Positions 45,501-57,924 of a DNA stretch of 64,000 nucleotides are shown one piece after another. The stretch covers positions 1,440,501 to 1,504,500 of the forward strand of contig CATNEN010000034.1 of assembly GCA_950097015.1 (NCBI GenBank), given 5' to 3'. The stretch comes from Macrostomum hystrix (Eukaryota; Platyhelminthes; Macrostomidae). A program made the position numbers and the translations under genes. The notes beneath the pieces are model-generated. The model was not told the origin of the DNA. It ran no database searches and was given only the letters and a program-made list of their open reading frames with translations. The stretch's first letter is position 1. Each line of letters starts with the position of its first letter.

Positions 45501-46959
45501 TCTCAGGAGCTTTTAAACAAAGAGTGCTTCCTCTTGCAGTCATATCGTATTCAAGCAAGGAGCGTATTTTATACATTAACTCTAGCTTATTTAAAAAAGG
45601 AAATTGCTGTTCTCTTATGGCTTACAACTACGAGAGTACACGAAGTTGGTGTGACTTTGCAGTGTACATATATTTGTGTATGGTATATTTTAATTGTATG
45701 GCATATTTGTGTATGGATTAAGTTGATGAAGTCAGTTTAAATCACAGAACTGAAAGTGTAAGCTCGCGTGCTTGTGTACAAGTTCTTCTTGTACTCCTCG
45801 AAAGTGCATGATAATTATCATAGAATCCGCTAATGTAGTGATGCTACCTTTTTGCGTTCAATTTCAACAAAACGCGTATTCTATTTAGACAAGCTGCGTT
45901 CAAATTCGTCAGTCTATATTTGGCTTACCGTTCCCGCATTCGGTTTAGACAAACTCACATTCAATTTAGCCAGTGAAGGTTCTTTTTGGACACACCCTCG
46001 AAAGACTCGAAAGAGTAAGAGGTGGTCTACGTAGACAAATCTAGCATTCAAATTAGACATTCAGCATTCATTTTAAACAATTGTATATTCGATGGCAGAA
46101 CAGTAACAGAACAGAACGGAACAATGCAGTGCAGTGCAGTGTCAGATATAAAATAAACACAGTGCAGCTCAGTCTCCATTGATTGGCACCACAGCAAGAC
46201 ATCTTGGGACAAACGTGAAGCAGTGGTTGTACCAGCGGAAGCACTTGTCTTGAGTGATGCTGTCAGCTAAGGTGATGTCCGCAAGACGGGCGAGCTCATC
46301 TCGACGAAACTCAAGCAAAGTGCGACCGGCGCTTTATAAAGTAAAGCTCTATAACATATACCGTACACATATTACAACCAATAAGCTTGAATATAAACGG
46401 ATAGGTGAAATCAAGTCAAGTTCTTGCTTAAAAATGTGTTGCAGATCAAAAAGTTTTTTCACTCTAAGAGTTAAATGAATCTACGCCCTTAAAAGAGGAC
46501 AAGTGGACACGTTTCAGCACGAGTACGCAGAATTTAGTATCTACAATTAAACACGTAATTTCGATGCTTTAAAGATGCTACATAAATATAGGAGATAAGC
46601 GTGAAAAATTAATGTGCGCATAGTGCACCACTCACCGAACTTGACGCGCACATTATCAAGATAGACCAACCAGCGCACCATTGCTAGTAACTCAACTTAT
46701 GTACACTAATGTGTTTATAAGCTACATGCGGTAAATATGCCCCAACCCCAATTCAGAAATTTGATAAGACCCAAGTGGCACTGTGCAGTGCAGAGCTGCA
46801 TACACTGTGACAGTCAGGCGATAAGAGTTAACTTTCAGTAGGCCATTTCTATTTATCTCTCTCACTCTAACCATAGCCATATAGATTCTCGTTGAACAGT
46901 CAATTTTATTTCAAATCGTTGCCGCGCATTGTTGGAAGGGAATCAAACGATACCTAACC
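42578..46959. other. 4.4-kb AT-rich intergenic region, no gene
   Basis: Strongly AT-rich, only short ORFs, no protein resemblance. A (CT)n run lies near 44497-44513, and a GTGCA repeat at 46127-46140. It should contain the promoters of the divergent Egalitarian-like (minus) and acid phosphatase (plus) genes, but no core elements can be assigned with confidence. Confidence 0.6.
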
Positions 46960-48457
46960 ATGCCGATGCAGTCAATGATTTGCTGCCTCCTTGCCATGGT
47001 GCTGGCCTGTTTGACCTTGGTGGCCACCGTACCAACCGGAAGATTAGACAACACCGGGTACTTCTATATTCAATCGACCTCTCCTGAAGTGCCACTGTAC
47101 GTATACACTCCGATACCAGAATCCGCGGTGGCACCTCGAAATATTCACCTGTCATTCGGCGAGAACGAGACATCGATGGTAGTTACCTGGAGCACTAGAA
47201 ATGACACACAGTCGCAGGTGCAACTGATCAGTGTTCAGCCGCCAAACGCAACACAGCGAGTGTTCAGCGGCAGCTCTACGATATTCGTCGATGGGGGTAC
47301 AGCTCAGGCCACGCAGTTTGTACACAGAGTGACCATGCCGGACCTCGGCTGGGGCGGCTTATTCAAGTACGTTCACCAAATAGAACCCTCTAGATCGCTA
47401 GACCTTTTGTGTTATTACGCCCACAGTCAGTTTTATCGCACCGAGTTCGCAAATTAACACCAGGTACCGATGCGGCTCAGACGCAACCGGCTGGAGCGAC
47501 TGGTTCGAATTTCGAACTCCAACACGCGGCTTTTCTCCCCGACTCGCAATATTCGGCGACATGGGCATGGAGAATGCTCAGTCACTGCCGCGCCTCATGC
47601 AGGACACCAGCAACGGCATGTACGATGCCATCCTTCACGTTGGCGACTTCGCCTACGATATGCAAGAGCAGAACGGGACCACGGGCGATCAGTTTATGCA
47701 GATGATCCAGCCGATTGCAGCCCGTCTGCCTTACATGACTTGCGTTGGCAATCACGAATTTATGTACAACTTCTCGCACTACAAGAACCGCTTCACAATG
47801 CCTAAAGGTTTCGGTGGAGACGGCGAAAGTATGTTCTATTCATTCGATCTCGGCCCTGCTCACATAATTGGCATCAGTTCCGAGTTTTACTTCTACGTGG
47901 AGTACGGCGTCGACCAGTTGAAATCGCAGTACAACTGGCTGGTGGCAGATCTGGAGCGCGCCAGCAAAAACCGAGCCGCCCGGCCGTGGATCATCCTCAT
48001 GGGCCACAGGCCAATGTACTGCTCCAACGATGACGGCGACGACTGCACTTTTGGAGCGCTGTTCATGCGCGAAGGCTTCCTGGCGCATTGGTATCCGTTG
48101 GAGCCGCTGTTGCAGAAATATGGCGTCGATGTTGCCCTGTGGGCGCATGAGCACACTTACGAGAGAATGTGGCCGGTGACTCGCCTCGAAATTCGCAACG
48201 GAAGCTGGGTGGCGCCCTACACCGAGCCTCGCGGCACCGTGCACATTGTCACCGGGTCAGCCGGCTGCCGGGAGCGTCACGACACCTTCGGGTCGGCTAT
48301 GTACTATTCAGCATTCCGCAGTACCGACTATGGCTACACTCGCATGCAGATCTTTAACGCTACGCACCTTAGCCTGGAACAGGTCAGCGACGATCAACAG
48401 GGTCGTATTATTGACCGCGTCACCATTGTGCAGCACAACCATGGACCATTTCCCTAG
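46960..48457 (+). CDS. ACP7: Purple acid phosphatase, ACP7 type, two exons, complete
   Basis: Exons 46960-47366 and 47464-48457; 97-bp GTACGT..CAG intron, and Lys-Tyr spans the junction (LFK/YRCGSD). 466 residues. Signal peptide MPMQSMICCLLAMVLACLTL. An N-terminal fibronectin-like domain (IHLSFGENETSMVVTWSTRN) precedes the metallophosphoesterase domain with the dinuclear-metal ligands in order: IFGDMG, HVGDFAYD, CVGNHEF, LMGHRPMYCS, ALWAHEHTYERMWP. The C-terminal VTGSAGCRE and STDYGYTRM are typical of the family. Several NxS/T sites. Length equals the animal family (about 440-470). A secreted or lysosomal Fe-metal phosphatase. Intact, single intron. Confidence 0.93.
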
Positions 48458-48865
48458 GTTCCGGTTGAAAAATAGAAAAATTTTATCAGTCCATACGAGT
48501 TAGCTGACCGAGTTTAATCTCGAATTTAAAATATCCTATTCAATCTCGTATTCTATTTGAATATTTTTTCCGTTGAGTCAATTCAAGTTCCAAAGAGTTT
48601 TCATGAAATTTCAAGTCAAAACTGCATGATACAAAACCAGAGATTCACAACCTTTCTCTGTTCTATTTTCTTTTTAACAAACATTAGGTAGTCCATATCT
48701 TCTTAATCGAACTATAAATTATCGATAGAGTTGATTGTCTGACACTTCCAGCTTCTAGTATTTGATAGTTTCGTACAGTCCTATATATAGGATGAATCGC
48801 TTAATAACTGTTTAGTGATTTGCGATTTCTCTTGCTTTTAATTGATTTGGCGTACTAGTTACGCG

Positions 48866-48871
48866 AATAAA
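48866..48871 (+). terminator. Poly(A) signal AATAAA of the acid phosphatase gene
   Basis: A canonical signal about 410 bp after the stop codon, in AT-rich sequence. Confidence 0.55.
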
Positions 48872-49004
48872 TTCTCATCTAATTGAATCGATTTTATTGG
48901 CTAAGATTTTTTGTATTTTTCACATCATTTTCAGTTCTCAAAGTAAACCTTGTCTTGACATTGTTGGTGCCATTGAACTGTCTAAATTAATCTTAGTGGT
49001 TACC

Positions 49005-49375
49005 TTAGTGGTTAGAACCTCTTACATAAAGGTCGTAGGTTAGATTCCCCACCCCTCTGTATCAGTTTGTGTCCTTAAGGAAGACACTTCACTCTACATT
49101 GTTTTATTCATGCAGTTGCTAAATGGGTACCAGCACTAGCTAGTATACGGTCCGAGGTTGAGCACTGTTTGTCCATGGACTGGGGGAACACCACACCCAC
49201 CCTGAATTACCCCAACTGATGCTGGAACCCATTTAACAGCTGGGTGAACTGAAGCAAAGCAGAGTCAAGTGTCTTACTAAAGGACAAAAATGTTTCCAGT
49301 ACTGTTGAGAATCGAGCGCCTGACCTTCAAGTCGTTAATTCGACGCTCAAACCACTAGCTAGGCTACAACCCCGC
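49005..49375 (-). mobile_element. tRNA-derived SINE family 1, head-to-head composite copy
   Basis: On the minus strand, from 49375: tRNA-like head (TAGTGGTTTGAGCG, GCGCTCGATTC), then the body GCTTCAGTTCACCCAGCTG, TTAAATGGGT, GGGGTAATTCAGGGTGGGTG, CCCCCAGTCCATGGAC, matching the copy at 5583-5920. At the other end, on the plus strand, is a second tRNA-like head (TTAGTGGTTAGAAC and GGTTAGATTCC, 49005-49060). Two heads face each other around one body, so either two copies or a dimeric inverted element. Confidence 0.72.
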
Positions 49376-50857
49376 ACTGCAGTGAAGTAGCTGATTGACC
49401 CAATCCAGCCAAAGTCGTCGAAATGAAATTGTCCTTGCTTGTTTGTTAAACTGCATCTACTAGATAGTGACTACTGGTGTGATTACTGAATAGCAAGCGA
49501 ACAGCAAAATTTTTATGTCTAACACAATGGGAGCGGCGGCCCGCTCCCCAGTCAACGGACTTTGGAAGCGCCGTGCATACGCTGCGGTTGTGTTGCGTAT
49601 GGCTAGATGTAATTTCTTCTATCCATCTAATTTCCTATATAATTTATCTCGCATACGTGTCTGTCAAAGGAGACAGGAGTTGGACAAGGATAAGCTCGTA
49701 AATCCTTTTTTACCCCACCTGCTGTTCTGGTTCTCAAACATCTTCACAACTGGCCAAGAAGCAGAGAGCGCTGGGGAAATGTGTACTGATTGCATCGTGT
49801 AATGTACATCATTGCCTATGGGATTGAGATTGATGCGTTGGTTACAGGGAAGAATTTCCTCAAGTGGCTTGTGAACCGTTCTGCACTGCAGATCCCCTTC
49901 CTGTACTGGAAGGCGCGGCTCCTTCTGGATTCCCACCCCCCCAGAAATCAATGGTGTGAAATAGCAGCTCAAAGTTGAGGCTAGGCAGACCTCCTGCAGC
50001 TGTTGTGTGCGTGAGGGACTGCTCAGTAAATAATGCATTGTGGGAATGGCAATGGGGCCGTACGTGCCCGCATGTGCCCCGCGCTCTATCTAAAGTTATC
50101 GATCCAAAGTCGTTGTCCCTCAAAAATCCCATTTTCTCATCCGAGCCTTAATCAAATTAAAATTAATGAAATACCGATTTCTCATCAGATTCTTTATCGG
50201 ATTCTTGAAAAAATAATTTTATAGTACACACTGACCAACCATTGGAACATATTTTCTTACAATTTTCTAAGCTTTAAAAGTTCCTAACAGTTAAAAGTAT
50301 CAAGTAGGTAGTCACTGGCGGCGTGGCTCAGGCGAAACGAAAACATTGCAGGTTGAAAATCCCACCTCCTACTGAAACGGTATATTTTGCCTCATGAACT
50401 ATGCATGAGCTTAAATTGGAATTTGGAAAGGCACTTCAGCTTAGTTGGAGTCCAGACTCGAGCTCCATGTCCAAGCTTTATTTACTCAGCTTGTGTGGGT
50501 TCCTCACTTTAGTCTGCTTTTCAAACTCAGCTAATATTAGGTGCAAACTGGCTGGCCAAGAATAATAGTGCGCACAGACTGTACACTGTACTCATTTGCC
50601 CTCCAATTTCGTCGAATGGGTTGTTGGTTTTGGGGGTGGAGTTGGGGGACTATACTCAGGCTGAAACTTCATGCAATAGCAAACCCGCCAACCCACTGCC
50701 CTTCATCCCAGAGAAGAGTCCCGATGTGTGGGTTGGGTTGGCTCTGAGCGCACATTCTGATACACACACACACACGCACACACACACGCACACATGCAGT
50801 TTTTATTCCATTCCACTTAAACGCCCTCCTCTCAAAATTGAGGCAAGGAGGCAGGGG
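49376..50857. other. Intergenic with SINE-like pieces
   Basis: 49545-49610 resembles the 3' body of SINE family 1 (CCCCAGTC..GGACT, GCTGCGGTTGTG). 50325-50385 starts with a tRNA-like A-box-type GGCGTGGCTCAGGC and a weak B box. A (CA)n run lies at 50760-50796. No gene recognised. Confidence 0.5.
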
Positions 50858-50948
50858 CACAGATAATATATAACTATTAGTTATATATTATATACACAGT
50901 TATATAGTTATATATTATCTATTTTTACACAGTTATATATTATCTGTG
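50858..50948. mobile_element. 91-bp AT-rich foldback MITE with 8-bp TSD
   Basis: Outer arms CACAGATAATATATAACT and its reverse complement (18 bp, perfect), with further internal AT palindromes. GGCAGGGG immediately flanks both ends (50850-50857, 50949-50956). Same terminal CACAGATA as the 41-bp element at 32572-32612, so one family. Confidence 0.88.
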
Positions 50949-51284
50949 GGCAGGGGTCATTATATAAAAAGCCCTCAAAAAAGCTCACGAGGTCGACCGC
51001 CAGCCCAGCCCAGCCTCGCCACCCCACAAAAATCTGCCAACCCACCCCCTCCGCGCTTGATTGGCTAAAGCCAGTTTCAGCGCGCTATTTTTTCAACCGC
51101 AAGTCTCAAAACCAAATGGGGACATTTTAAGGCACGTAGAATATGCTCCCAATGTAGTCCCAAAACTGTAAATTATTAGAAAAATTACGCAGAGAAGCAG
51201 ACGACTTACCATAGAAACTAAAGTTTGAAAAGAACTTGAAAGCTAGCGACGGACGGCCAGCAACGCATCGCCGTGGGGGGCATC

Positions 51285-54200
51285 ATGATGCAACAGCGGG
51301 CCCACTCGTGGGCGGCATCCACATCGTTCTACGTCGGCGCCGCTAACGACGACGAGACTAGTTCGTCGACTAATTTCCGCTGTCCGCAGGCTGGGCGATG
51401 GCAGCTGCACAGGGCAGCCCTGCTCCTGCTGAGCTTGCTGTTGCTGGGCGGTGGCGCTGTGGGCAGCAGCTTTCTACTGCGCAGCCTGAGGTCCTGGCCC
51501 GACCAGGCCGTCAGTGTGGCGCACAGGCAGGGGACAGGAACGAAGGCTTCCAGTTCTAGTGCTACAAACGATCCGACTGACAGGACAAATGATGATAGAC
51601 GAAATTATCTGACCTCTAATCTGAGTCTGCTGATTGCTGGTCGCTGGTCAACTGAGGCCAGGTTTCACCGTAAGTTTGCATGAAGTTTGCACTTCCGGTA
51701 TTGTGCCTTTGCGCACCCTGCTGTGCATGCTTTGGTGGCTTGAGCAGCCACCGATTCACCAGTTCTCTGGTAGGGATTCTTTGATGAAGTCAGACACTGA
51801 TTCACCTGTTCTCTGGTTGGGATTCTGTGATGAACTCAGCCACCGTTTCACCTGTTCTCTGATTGGTGTTCCGGAATTTTCCGGAAGTCAAGTTGAATTT
51901 TCCATAGAAATAATATGTACAGTCGTCAATCACCCGTTTTTTCAGCCGTGTCATTTCAATCCCCGCTGGCCATTCTAAACGACACTGTCTATTGCGACAG
52001 GCCCTCACCTGGAGATGTCAGTCTGGTTTACACTGATCCCACATGGCTCTGTAAGAACATTCGGTGAGTGGCTAAGCCTAAAAATTGTGATAATTCAATT
52101 CTAAAAGTCAGTCAAGGCATTACGAGCTCCGCCGTACCTTGTTTATCAATCAACACAAAATTTTATAACATTGAAAAACGTTTATCGTATTTTTGGCGCT
52201 AATTCAAACAGTGCGTGACGTAATCTCCATTTCAAATTGAAATTTTCCGGTATTATTCAAATTGACTAGACAGCATTGGGAGTGCCTAGACAGCATTGGG
52301 AGTGCCTAGACAGCATTGGGAGTGACTAGACAGCATTGGGAGTGACTAGACAGCATTGGGAGTGACTAGACAGCATTGGGAGTGACTAGACAGCATTGGG
52401 AGTGACTTTTATGCTTGTAAAATAAAAGTTTCTGAATTTTTTTGCTTGAAAGCGGGTAATTTTTTTCACTAAGAGAATAGCGAAAAGTTCAACTGAAAAA
52501 GAATAAATTAAGAATCAAACAGAAATTACTTTCATTATTGCATTCGCTTTGGCCTCTCCCTCTCTCTTTCGCCTCGTTGCCATTGTTCCATGGATTAATT
52601 TCCGTTTATTTCGCGCTTCATTATTCTCTTCCGTTCCCCTTTTCTCCTCCAATCCAACTTTTCTATATGCCAGTTGGTCCCCAACGGCCACCCCAGGCTG
52701 TCCACAGGCTGATCCAGTTTCATTAGGGCATCCCTGGGTTTCCTGGATCGAAGAATGAGCTCTGAGTCCTATTGACTTTGGCCCGCGGGCTGTTGAGCAT
52801 GTGCTCAGAGCTCGTACCATCGCTTCCTTTTTGTGCCACCCTCCAACCGCATTTTCCTCTTCTCGCCCTTCGCTGCGGCTCGCCAACGAACAGTTTTTTT
52901 TGCGAAGGGCATCGGATAGCCCAGCAGATAAACTCTGCATTGGCTGGGGGGCGGCTTGCCGAATCGGACTTTGATGTCTCGATTTTATTGAATTCCTAAA
53001 TCTCACAGTGGCCTGAATCGTGGGTGCGGCCACAGATTTTTTTGTATTGCATCGAGCTGAGCTCCTTTCTCTAAAACTTGTTTGCTGCGGTTTGATTTAG
53101 TTCAAAGATTCAAGGTTGAGACAGCGGTTTTCTTAATCGCACTTAGTCTCCATATTACTCTCCCTCTCTTTCTCCTTCTCTTCTTCACCATCTCTTCCTC
53201 ACCCTCTCTTCCTCACCCTCTCTTTCTCACCATCTCTTTCTCACCCTCTCTTCCTCACCCTCTCTTTCTCCTTCTCTTCTTCACCATCTCTTCCTCACCC
53301 TCTCTTCCTCACCCTCTCTTTCTCACCATCTCTTTCTCACCCTCTCTTCCTCACCCTCTCTTTCTCACCATCTCTTTCTCACCCTCTCTTCCTCCTTCTC
53401 TTTCTCACCCTCTCTTCCTCACCCTCACTTTCTCACCCTCTCTTTCTCACCCTCTCTTCCTCACCCTCTCTTTCTCACCATCTCTTTCTCACCCTCTCTT
53501 CCTCCTTCTCTTTCTCACCCTCTCTTCCTCACCCTCACTTTCTCACCCTCTCTTTCTCACACTCTCTTCCTCACCCTCTCTTCCTCACCCTCTCTTTCTC
53601 TCCCTCTCTTTCTCCTTCTCTTCCTCACCCTCTCTTCCTCACACTCTCTTCCTCACCCTCTCTTCCTCACCCTCTCTTCCTCACCCTCTCTTTCTCACCC
53701 TCTTTCTCATTATCTCTTTCTCTCCCTCTCTTTCTCCTTCTCTTTCTTACCCTCTCTTCCTCACCCTCTCTTTCTCACCCTCTCTTTCTCCTTCTCTTCC
53801 TCACCCTCTCTTCCTCACCCTCTCTTTCTCACCCTCTCTTTCCTACCCTCTCTTTCTCCTTCTCCTCCTCACCCTCTCTTTCTCACCCTCTTTCTCATCA
53901 TCTCTTTCTCTCACTCTCTCTTCCTCCTCCTCTTTCTCACCCTCTCTTTCTCACCCTCTTTCTCATCATCTCTTTCTCTCCCTCTCTTTCTCACCCTCTC
54001 TTCCTCACCCTCTCTTTCTCACCCTCTCTTTCTCACCCTCTTTCTCATCATCTCTTTCTCTCCATCTCTTTCTCCTTCTCTTCCTCACCCTCTCTTCCTC
54101 ACCCTCTCTTTCTCACACTCTCTTCCTCACCCTCTCTTTCTCACCCTCTCTTCCTCACCCTCTCTTTCTCACCCTCTCTTTCTCACCCTCTTTCTCATCA

Positions 54201-57200
54201 TCTCTTTCTCTCCATCTCTTTCTCCTTCTCTTCCTCACCCTCTCTTCCTCATACTCTCTTCCTCACCCTCTCTTCCTCACCCTCTCTTCCTCACCCTCTC
54301 TTTCTCACCCTCTCTTTCTCACCCTCTTTCTCATCATCTCTTTCTCTCCCTCTCTTTCTCTTTCTCTTTCTTAGCCTCTCTTCTTCACCTTCTCTTCCTC
54401 ACCCTCTCTTCCTCACCCTCTCTTTCTCACCCTCTCTTTCTCCTTCTCCTCCTCACCCTCTCTTTCTCACCCTCTCTTTCTCCTTCTCCTCCTCACCCTC
54501 TCTTTCTCACCCTCTTTCTAATCATCTCTTTCTCTCCCTCTCTTCCTCCTTCTCTTTCTCACCCTCTCTTCCTCACACTCTCTTTCTCACCCTCTTTGTC
54601 ATCATCTCTTTCTCTCACTCTCTCTTCCTCCTCCCCTTTCTCACCCTCTCTTCCTCACCCTCTCTTTCTCACACTCTCTTCCTCACCCTCTCTTTCTCAC
54701 CCTCTCTTCCTCACCCTCTCTTTCTCACCCTCTCTTTCTCCTTCTCCTCCTCACCCTCTCTTTCTCACCCTCTCTTTCTCCTTCTCCTCCTCACCCTCTC
54801 TTTCTCACCCTCTTTCTAATCATCTCTTTCTCTCCCTCTCTTCCTCCTTCTCTTTCTCACCCTCTCTTCCTCACACTCTCTTTCTCACCCTCTTTGTCAT
54901 CATCTCTTTCTCTCACTCTCTCTTCCTCCTCCCCTTTCTCACCCTCTCTTCCTCACCCTCTCTTTCTCACCCTCTCTTTCTCACCCTCTTTCTCATCATC
55001 TCTTTCTCTCCATCTCTTTCTCCTTCTCTTCCTCACCCTCTCTTCCTCACACTCTCTTCCTCACCCTCTCTTCCTCACCCTCTCTTCCTCACCCTCTCTT
55101 CCTCACCCTCTCTTCCTCACCCTCTCTTTCTCACCCTCTTTCTCATCATCTCTTTCTCTCCCTCTCTTCCTTCTTCTCTTTCTCACCCTCTCTTCCTCAC
55201 CCTCTCTTTCTCACCCTCTCTTCCTCCTTCTCTTTCTCACCCTCTCTTCCTCACCCTCTCTTTCTCACCCTCTCTTTCTCCTTCTCTTCCTCACCCTCTC
55301 TTCCTCACCCTCTCTTTCTCACCCTCTTTCTCATCATCTCTTTCTCTCCCTCTCTTCCTTCTTCTCTTTCTCACCCTCTCTTCCTCACCCTCTCTTTCTC
55401 ACCCTCTCTTCCTCCTTCTCTTTCTCACCCTCTCTTCCTCACCCTCTCTTTCTCACCCTCTCTTTCTCCTTCTCTTCCTCACCCTCTCTTCCTCACCCTC
55501 TCTTTCTCACCCTCTTTCTCATCATCTCTTTCTCTCCCTCTCTTTCTCCTTCTCTTTCTTACCCTCTCTTCCTCACCCTCTCTTTCTCATTATCTCTTTC
55601 TCTCCCTTCTCTATCTGACCATCTCTTTCTCTCCCTTCTCTTTCTCTCCCTATCTTTTTTCCTCTATTTTCACCCTAAATTTCTACCTCTCTGTCTTTTA
55701 GCAATCATTTCGGACTTTCACAATGTCTAACTTGTCTCGCATTTTCTCCGTCGCTTCTCTTTAGATTTTCTTAAACAGATCAACCAGCGAGTCAAATGTT
55801 GCACGCACTTTAATCTATAGCCGAGCGGAAAAGAAATACTGAAATTAAGGGTATTTAAGGTTCATTATGATTACGCTCCAGTTTTTGCCCTTTGCCAGCA
55901 GGACTAATGCTGTAATCAGCTATAGCGGATTGCACAGCAGTTGCTATGCCAAGCTGGCCTAGTGTTTATTGATAGGAACACAGTGGTTGATTTGCTAGTC
56001 AGATACTAAGTGCGCAATTAGATAAGGCCGGTGAAAGTTGGTAGAAATTTATTTTCTACTAACTTTAGATACCAAGGTATAAAACTGACAGATACCAAGG
56101 TTTAACACTGACAGATACCAAGGTACAACACTGACAGATACCAAGGTACAACACTGACAGATACCAAGGTACAACACTGACAGATACCAAGGTACAACAC
56201 TGACAGATACCAAGGTACAACACTGACAGATACCAAGGTGTAACACTGACAGATACCAAGGTATAACAATGGCAGATCCCAAGGTACAACACTGACAGAT
56301 ACCAAGGTACAACACTGACAGATACCAAGATACAACACTGACAGATACCAAGGTACAAAACTGACAGATACCAAGGTATAACACTGACAGATACCAAGGT
56401 ACAACACTGACAGATACCAAGGTATAACACTGACAGATACCAAGGTACAAAACTGACAGATACCAAGGTATAACACTGACAGATACCAAGGTACAACAAT
56501 ACCCTTCCTTACTTATTCTCCTCAATATTTTCCTTTGCCGCAGAGTCGGCGAATCCCACCGGCTGCCATTCAGCGACGCCACCAGCAGCCCGCTGGAGGA
56601 GCTGCTGCTTAGCCGGCACGAAGAGATGCACGGCGTCTGGCCCACCGTGGGCGACTCCTGCGGCCGACTGCCCGACAGGCGGAACAATGTGCTGCTGCTG
56701 TGCGAGCTGATGCTGGCTCAAGAGGCGCGACTGTCTGGAGGCCCGCGACACTGGCGGGGCGACTTTCGCACTTCGTCTGTTCACGTGAGGGACAGGACAG
56801 GTTTTGGTGTACTTTTAATGCAATCAGTGTACAAATTGTGTGTGTGTGTGTGTGTGTGCATTAGATACACTCAGTGCATTACCAATTGTACAGTGTGTGT
56901 GCATTAGATTCACTCAGTGCATTACCAATTGTACAGTGTGTGCATTAGATACACTCAGTGCATTACCAATTGTACAGTGTGTGTGCATTGGATACACTCA
57001 GTGCATTACCAATTGTACAGTGTGTGTGCATTAGATACACTCAGTGCATTACCAATTGTACAGTGTGTGTGCATTAGATACACTCAGTGCATTACCAATT
57101 GTACAGTGTGTGTGCATTAGATACACTCAGTGCATTACCAATTGTACAGTGTGTGTGCATTAGATACACTCAGTGCATTACCAATTGTACAGTGTGTGTG

Positions 57201-57924
57201 CATTAGATACACTCAGTGCATTACCAATTGTACAGTGTGTGTGCATTAGATACACTCAGTGCATTACCAATTGTACAGTGTGTGTGCATTAGATACACTC
57301 AGTGCATTACCAATTGTACAGTGTGTGTGCATTAGATACACTCAGTGCATTACCAATTGTACAGTGTGTGTGCATTAGATACACTCAGTGCATTACCAAT
57401 TGTACAGTGTGTGTGCATTAGATACACTCAGTGCATTACCAATTGTACAGTGTGTGTGCATTAGATACACTCAGTGCATTACCAATTGTACAGTGTGTGT
57501 GCATTAGATACACTCAGTGCATTAACAATTGTACAGTGTGTGTGCATTAGATACACTCAGTGCATTACCAATTGTACAGTGTGTGTGCATTAGATACACT
57601 CAGTGCATTACCAATTGTACAGTGTGTGTGCATTAGATACACTCAGTGCATTAACAATTGTACAGTGTGTGTGCATTAGATACACTCAGTGCATTACCAA
57701 TTGTACAGTGTGTGTGCATTAGATACACTCAGTGCATTAACAATTGTACAGTGTGTACAAATTAGCCATTTCTATATCTCCAGATTCCCTATGGAAACTG
57801 TTCCCTGCCGCAGCGGAAGCGCATGATCTTGGTGGGCATGACAACGCGCGACGCCGTTTGGTACACGGAGAAGTTGTTGAAACCAGGCTTTGTCACAGAT
57901 ATTTACTGCTCGTTCACTGGCTGA
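51285..57924 (+). CDS. Unrecognised single-pass membrane protein, four exons
   Basis: Exons read as 51285-51669, 51946-52063, 56544-56784 and 57784-57924; phases 1, 2 and 0 match, giving 294 residues ending at TGA. One hydrophobic segment (AALLLLSLLLLGGGAVGSSFLL, about residues 44-65) follows a short N-terminus, so a type-II membrane or Golgi-like topology is likely. The lumenal part has conserved-looking Cys and Trp: YCDRPSPGDVSL, YTDPTWLCKNI, EEMHGVWPTVGDSCGRLP, RNNVLLLCELML, IPYGNCSLPQRKRMILVGM, VWYTEKLLKPGF. I do not recognise the family. The exons are GC-rich with good splice sites, which supports a real gene. The start could also be the next ATG (51288). Confidence 0.6.
52264..52406. 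repeat. 20-bp minisatellite, 7 copies, in intron
   Basis: The unit is GACTAGACAGCATTGGGAGT, seven nearly perfect copies (GCC for GAC in the first ones), 200 bp after the second exon of the unknown gene. Confidence 0.95.
53153..55670. repeat. 2.5-kb homopyrimidine satellite in intron
   Basis: Built from CTCTCTTTCTCACC and CTCTCTTCCTCACC units of about 12-14 bp, almost pure pyrimidine with a periodic A on the plus strand. Higher-order copies are visible: a block repeated at about 298 bp (near 54596 and 54894) and one at 188 bp (near 55141 and 55329). Open frames in it are artefacts. Confidence 0.96.
56068..56497. repeat. 23-bp minisatellite, about 19 copies, in intron
   Basis: The unit is GATACCAAGGTACAACACTG plus ACA, with variants GTATAACAC and GTACAAAAC. 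It ends 46 bp before the third exon of the unknown gene. It has the same 23-bp period as the unrelated array at 1919-3331. Confidence 0.96.
56836..57756. repeat. 43-bp minisatellite filling an intron, about 20 copies
   Basis: The unit comprises a (GT)n stretch, GCATTAGATACACTCAGTGC and ATTACCAATTGTA. It starts about 50 bp after the donor of the third exon of the unknown gene and ends about 27 bp before the acceptor of the fourth. AGTGTACAAATT occurs at both edges. The units are nearly identical (ATTAACAATT variants near the right end). Confidence 0.97.

Noticed and set aside
53082-55730. Long Ser/Leu/Pro ORFs (430, 340, 278 codons)
   Set aside because: They read a polypyrimidine satellite inside an intron; overlapping frames give the same low-complexity peptide.
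56049-56687. 212-codon LGICQCYTLVSVSV repeat ORF on the minus strand
   Set aside because: 23-bp array artefact; the flank is the antisense of a plus-strand exon.
56836-57756. Regular 43-bp array as a CRISPR-like structure
   Set aside because: Direct tandem repeats with no unique spacers, in an animal intron.
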